Shown here: positions 63,933 through 64,000 of the stretch, piece after piece
Layout: the number at the start of each line of letters is the position of its first letter
Position numbering within the stretch: the stretch's first letter is position 1
NCBI GenBank assembly: GCA_934177795.1
Contig: CAKPPS010000001.1
Coordinates: forward strand, 91,977 to 155,976
Source of the DNA: an uncultured Clostridia bacterium
GTDB taxonomy: Bacteria; Bacillota; Clostridia; TANB77; CAG-508
Reading direction: 5' to 3'
Length of the DNA: 64,000 bases
Notes under the pieces: generated by a model
Told to the model about the DNA's origin: nothing
Seen by the model: only the letters and a program-made list of their open reading frames with translations
Database searches by the model: none
Position numbers and translations under genes: made by a program

Positions 63933-64000
63933 TGAAAAAGTAAATTCTATTTGGAAAAAGTAAATTCTAGTTACCAAGTAAATGCTATTTATAAGCAAAA
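63927..64000 (+). repeat. Repeat-rich end of an insertion sequence running off the window
   Basis: The 28-bp copy (63927-63954) is followed by direct repeats of AAGTAAATTCTA at 63939, 63959 and, with one change, 63977, spaced 20 and 18 bp. Regular short repeats at an element end are typical of multi-site transposase binding, as in IS21-type elements. The transposase would lie to the right of the window. Confidence 0.5.

Overview
The window is very AT-rich (roughly 70 % A+T), has tightly packed genes with strong AGGAGG-type ribosome binding sites, uses ATG/TTG/GTG starts and the standard bacterial code, and carries sporulation genes (spoIID, a spoIIQ-like LytM gene), class III fructose-bisphosphatase, RNase Y, a Der-PlsY-GpsA block and a RecJ-Rel-HisS block. 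This points to a low-GC, endospore-lineage member of the Clostridia (Bacillota), probably an uncultured gut-type organism. No close species can be named from the sequence alone.

Layout. 1-7.3 kb: end of spoIID, spoIIQ-like gene, ychF, an LPKTG surface protein facing its own sortase, then a lipid-kinase/metK/PAP2/dgkA operon. 7.3-12 kb: accessory region with a pilin-like secreted protein, a decayed IS91-type element (tyrosine recombinase plus HUH transposase), and the truncated remains of a protein whose C-terminus looks exactly like the variable region of a diversity-generating retroelement (DGR) target. 12-20.3 kb: pta, two tandem ackA genes, der, plsY, gpsA, a zinc-ribbon protein and dtd. 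20.3-30.7 kb: two unknown genes, oleate hydratase with a TetR regulator, RNase P RNA, truB, a class A penicillin-binding protein and cysS. 30.7-35 kb: accessory genes with strong promoters and less AT-biased stretches (small membrane protein, MBL hydrolase, ABC exporter, small helical protein) plus two gene remnants. 35-45.3 kb: XTP pyrophosphatase-like gene, a CadC-CadA metal-efflux unit, a free-standing 27-residue membrane peptide gene, carAB, a 6S-like structured RNA, a DUF1836 protein and an acyl-CoA ligase. 45.4-51.7 kb: rubrerythrin, then an unusual group of three class II aminoacyl-tRNA-synthetase homologues (HisRS-like, AsnRS-like, ProRS-like) with a methyltransferase and an MccF-like S66 peptidase. 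51.8-59.7 kb: recJ, rel, an MBL hydrolase, hisS, fbp. 59.9-64 kb: an IS30 element, rny, a foreign-looking lipoprotein gene and the start of another repeat-rich IS end.

How parts fit. Most of the window is core metabolism (acetate formation by Pta/AckA, phospholipid precursors by PlsY/GpsA/DgkA, arginine/pyrimidine entry by CarAB, stringent response, translation). The two places that look biologically new are the 46.1-51.7 kb synthetase-paralogue cluster, which I read as a small-molecule biosynthesis or aminoacyl-nucleotide resistance locus, and the 10.7-11.9 kb DGR target remnant, whose reverse transcriptase and template are not in the window. Several genes carry single-base disruptions (dgkA, the recombinase, the transposase, the DGR target, dtd); some may be assembly errors.
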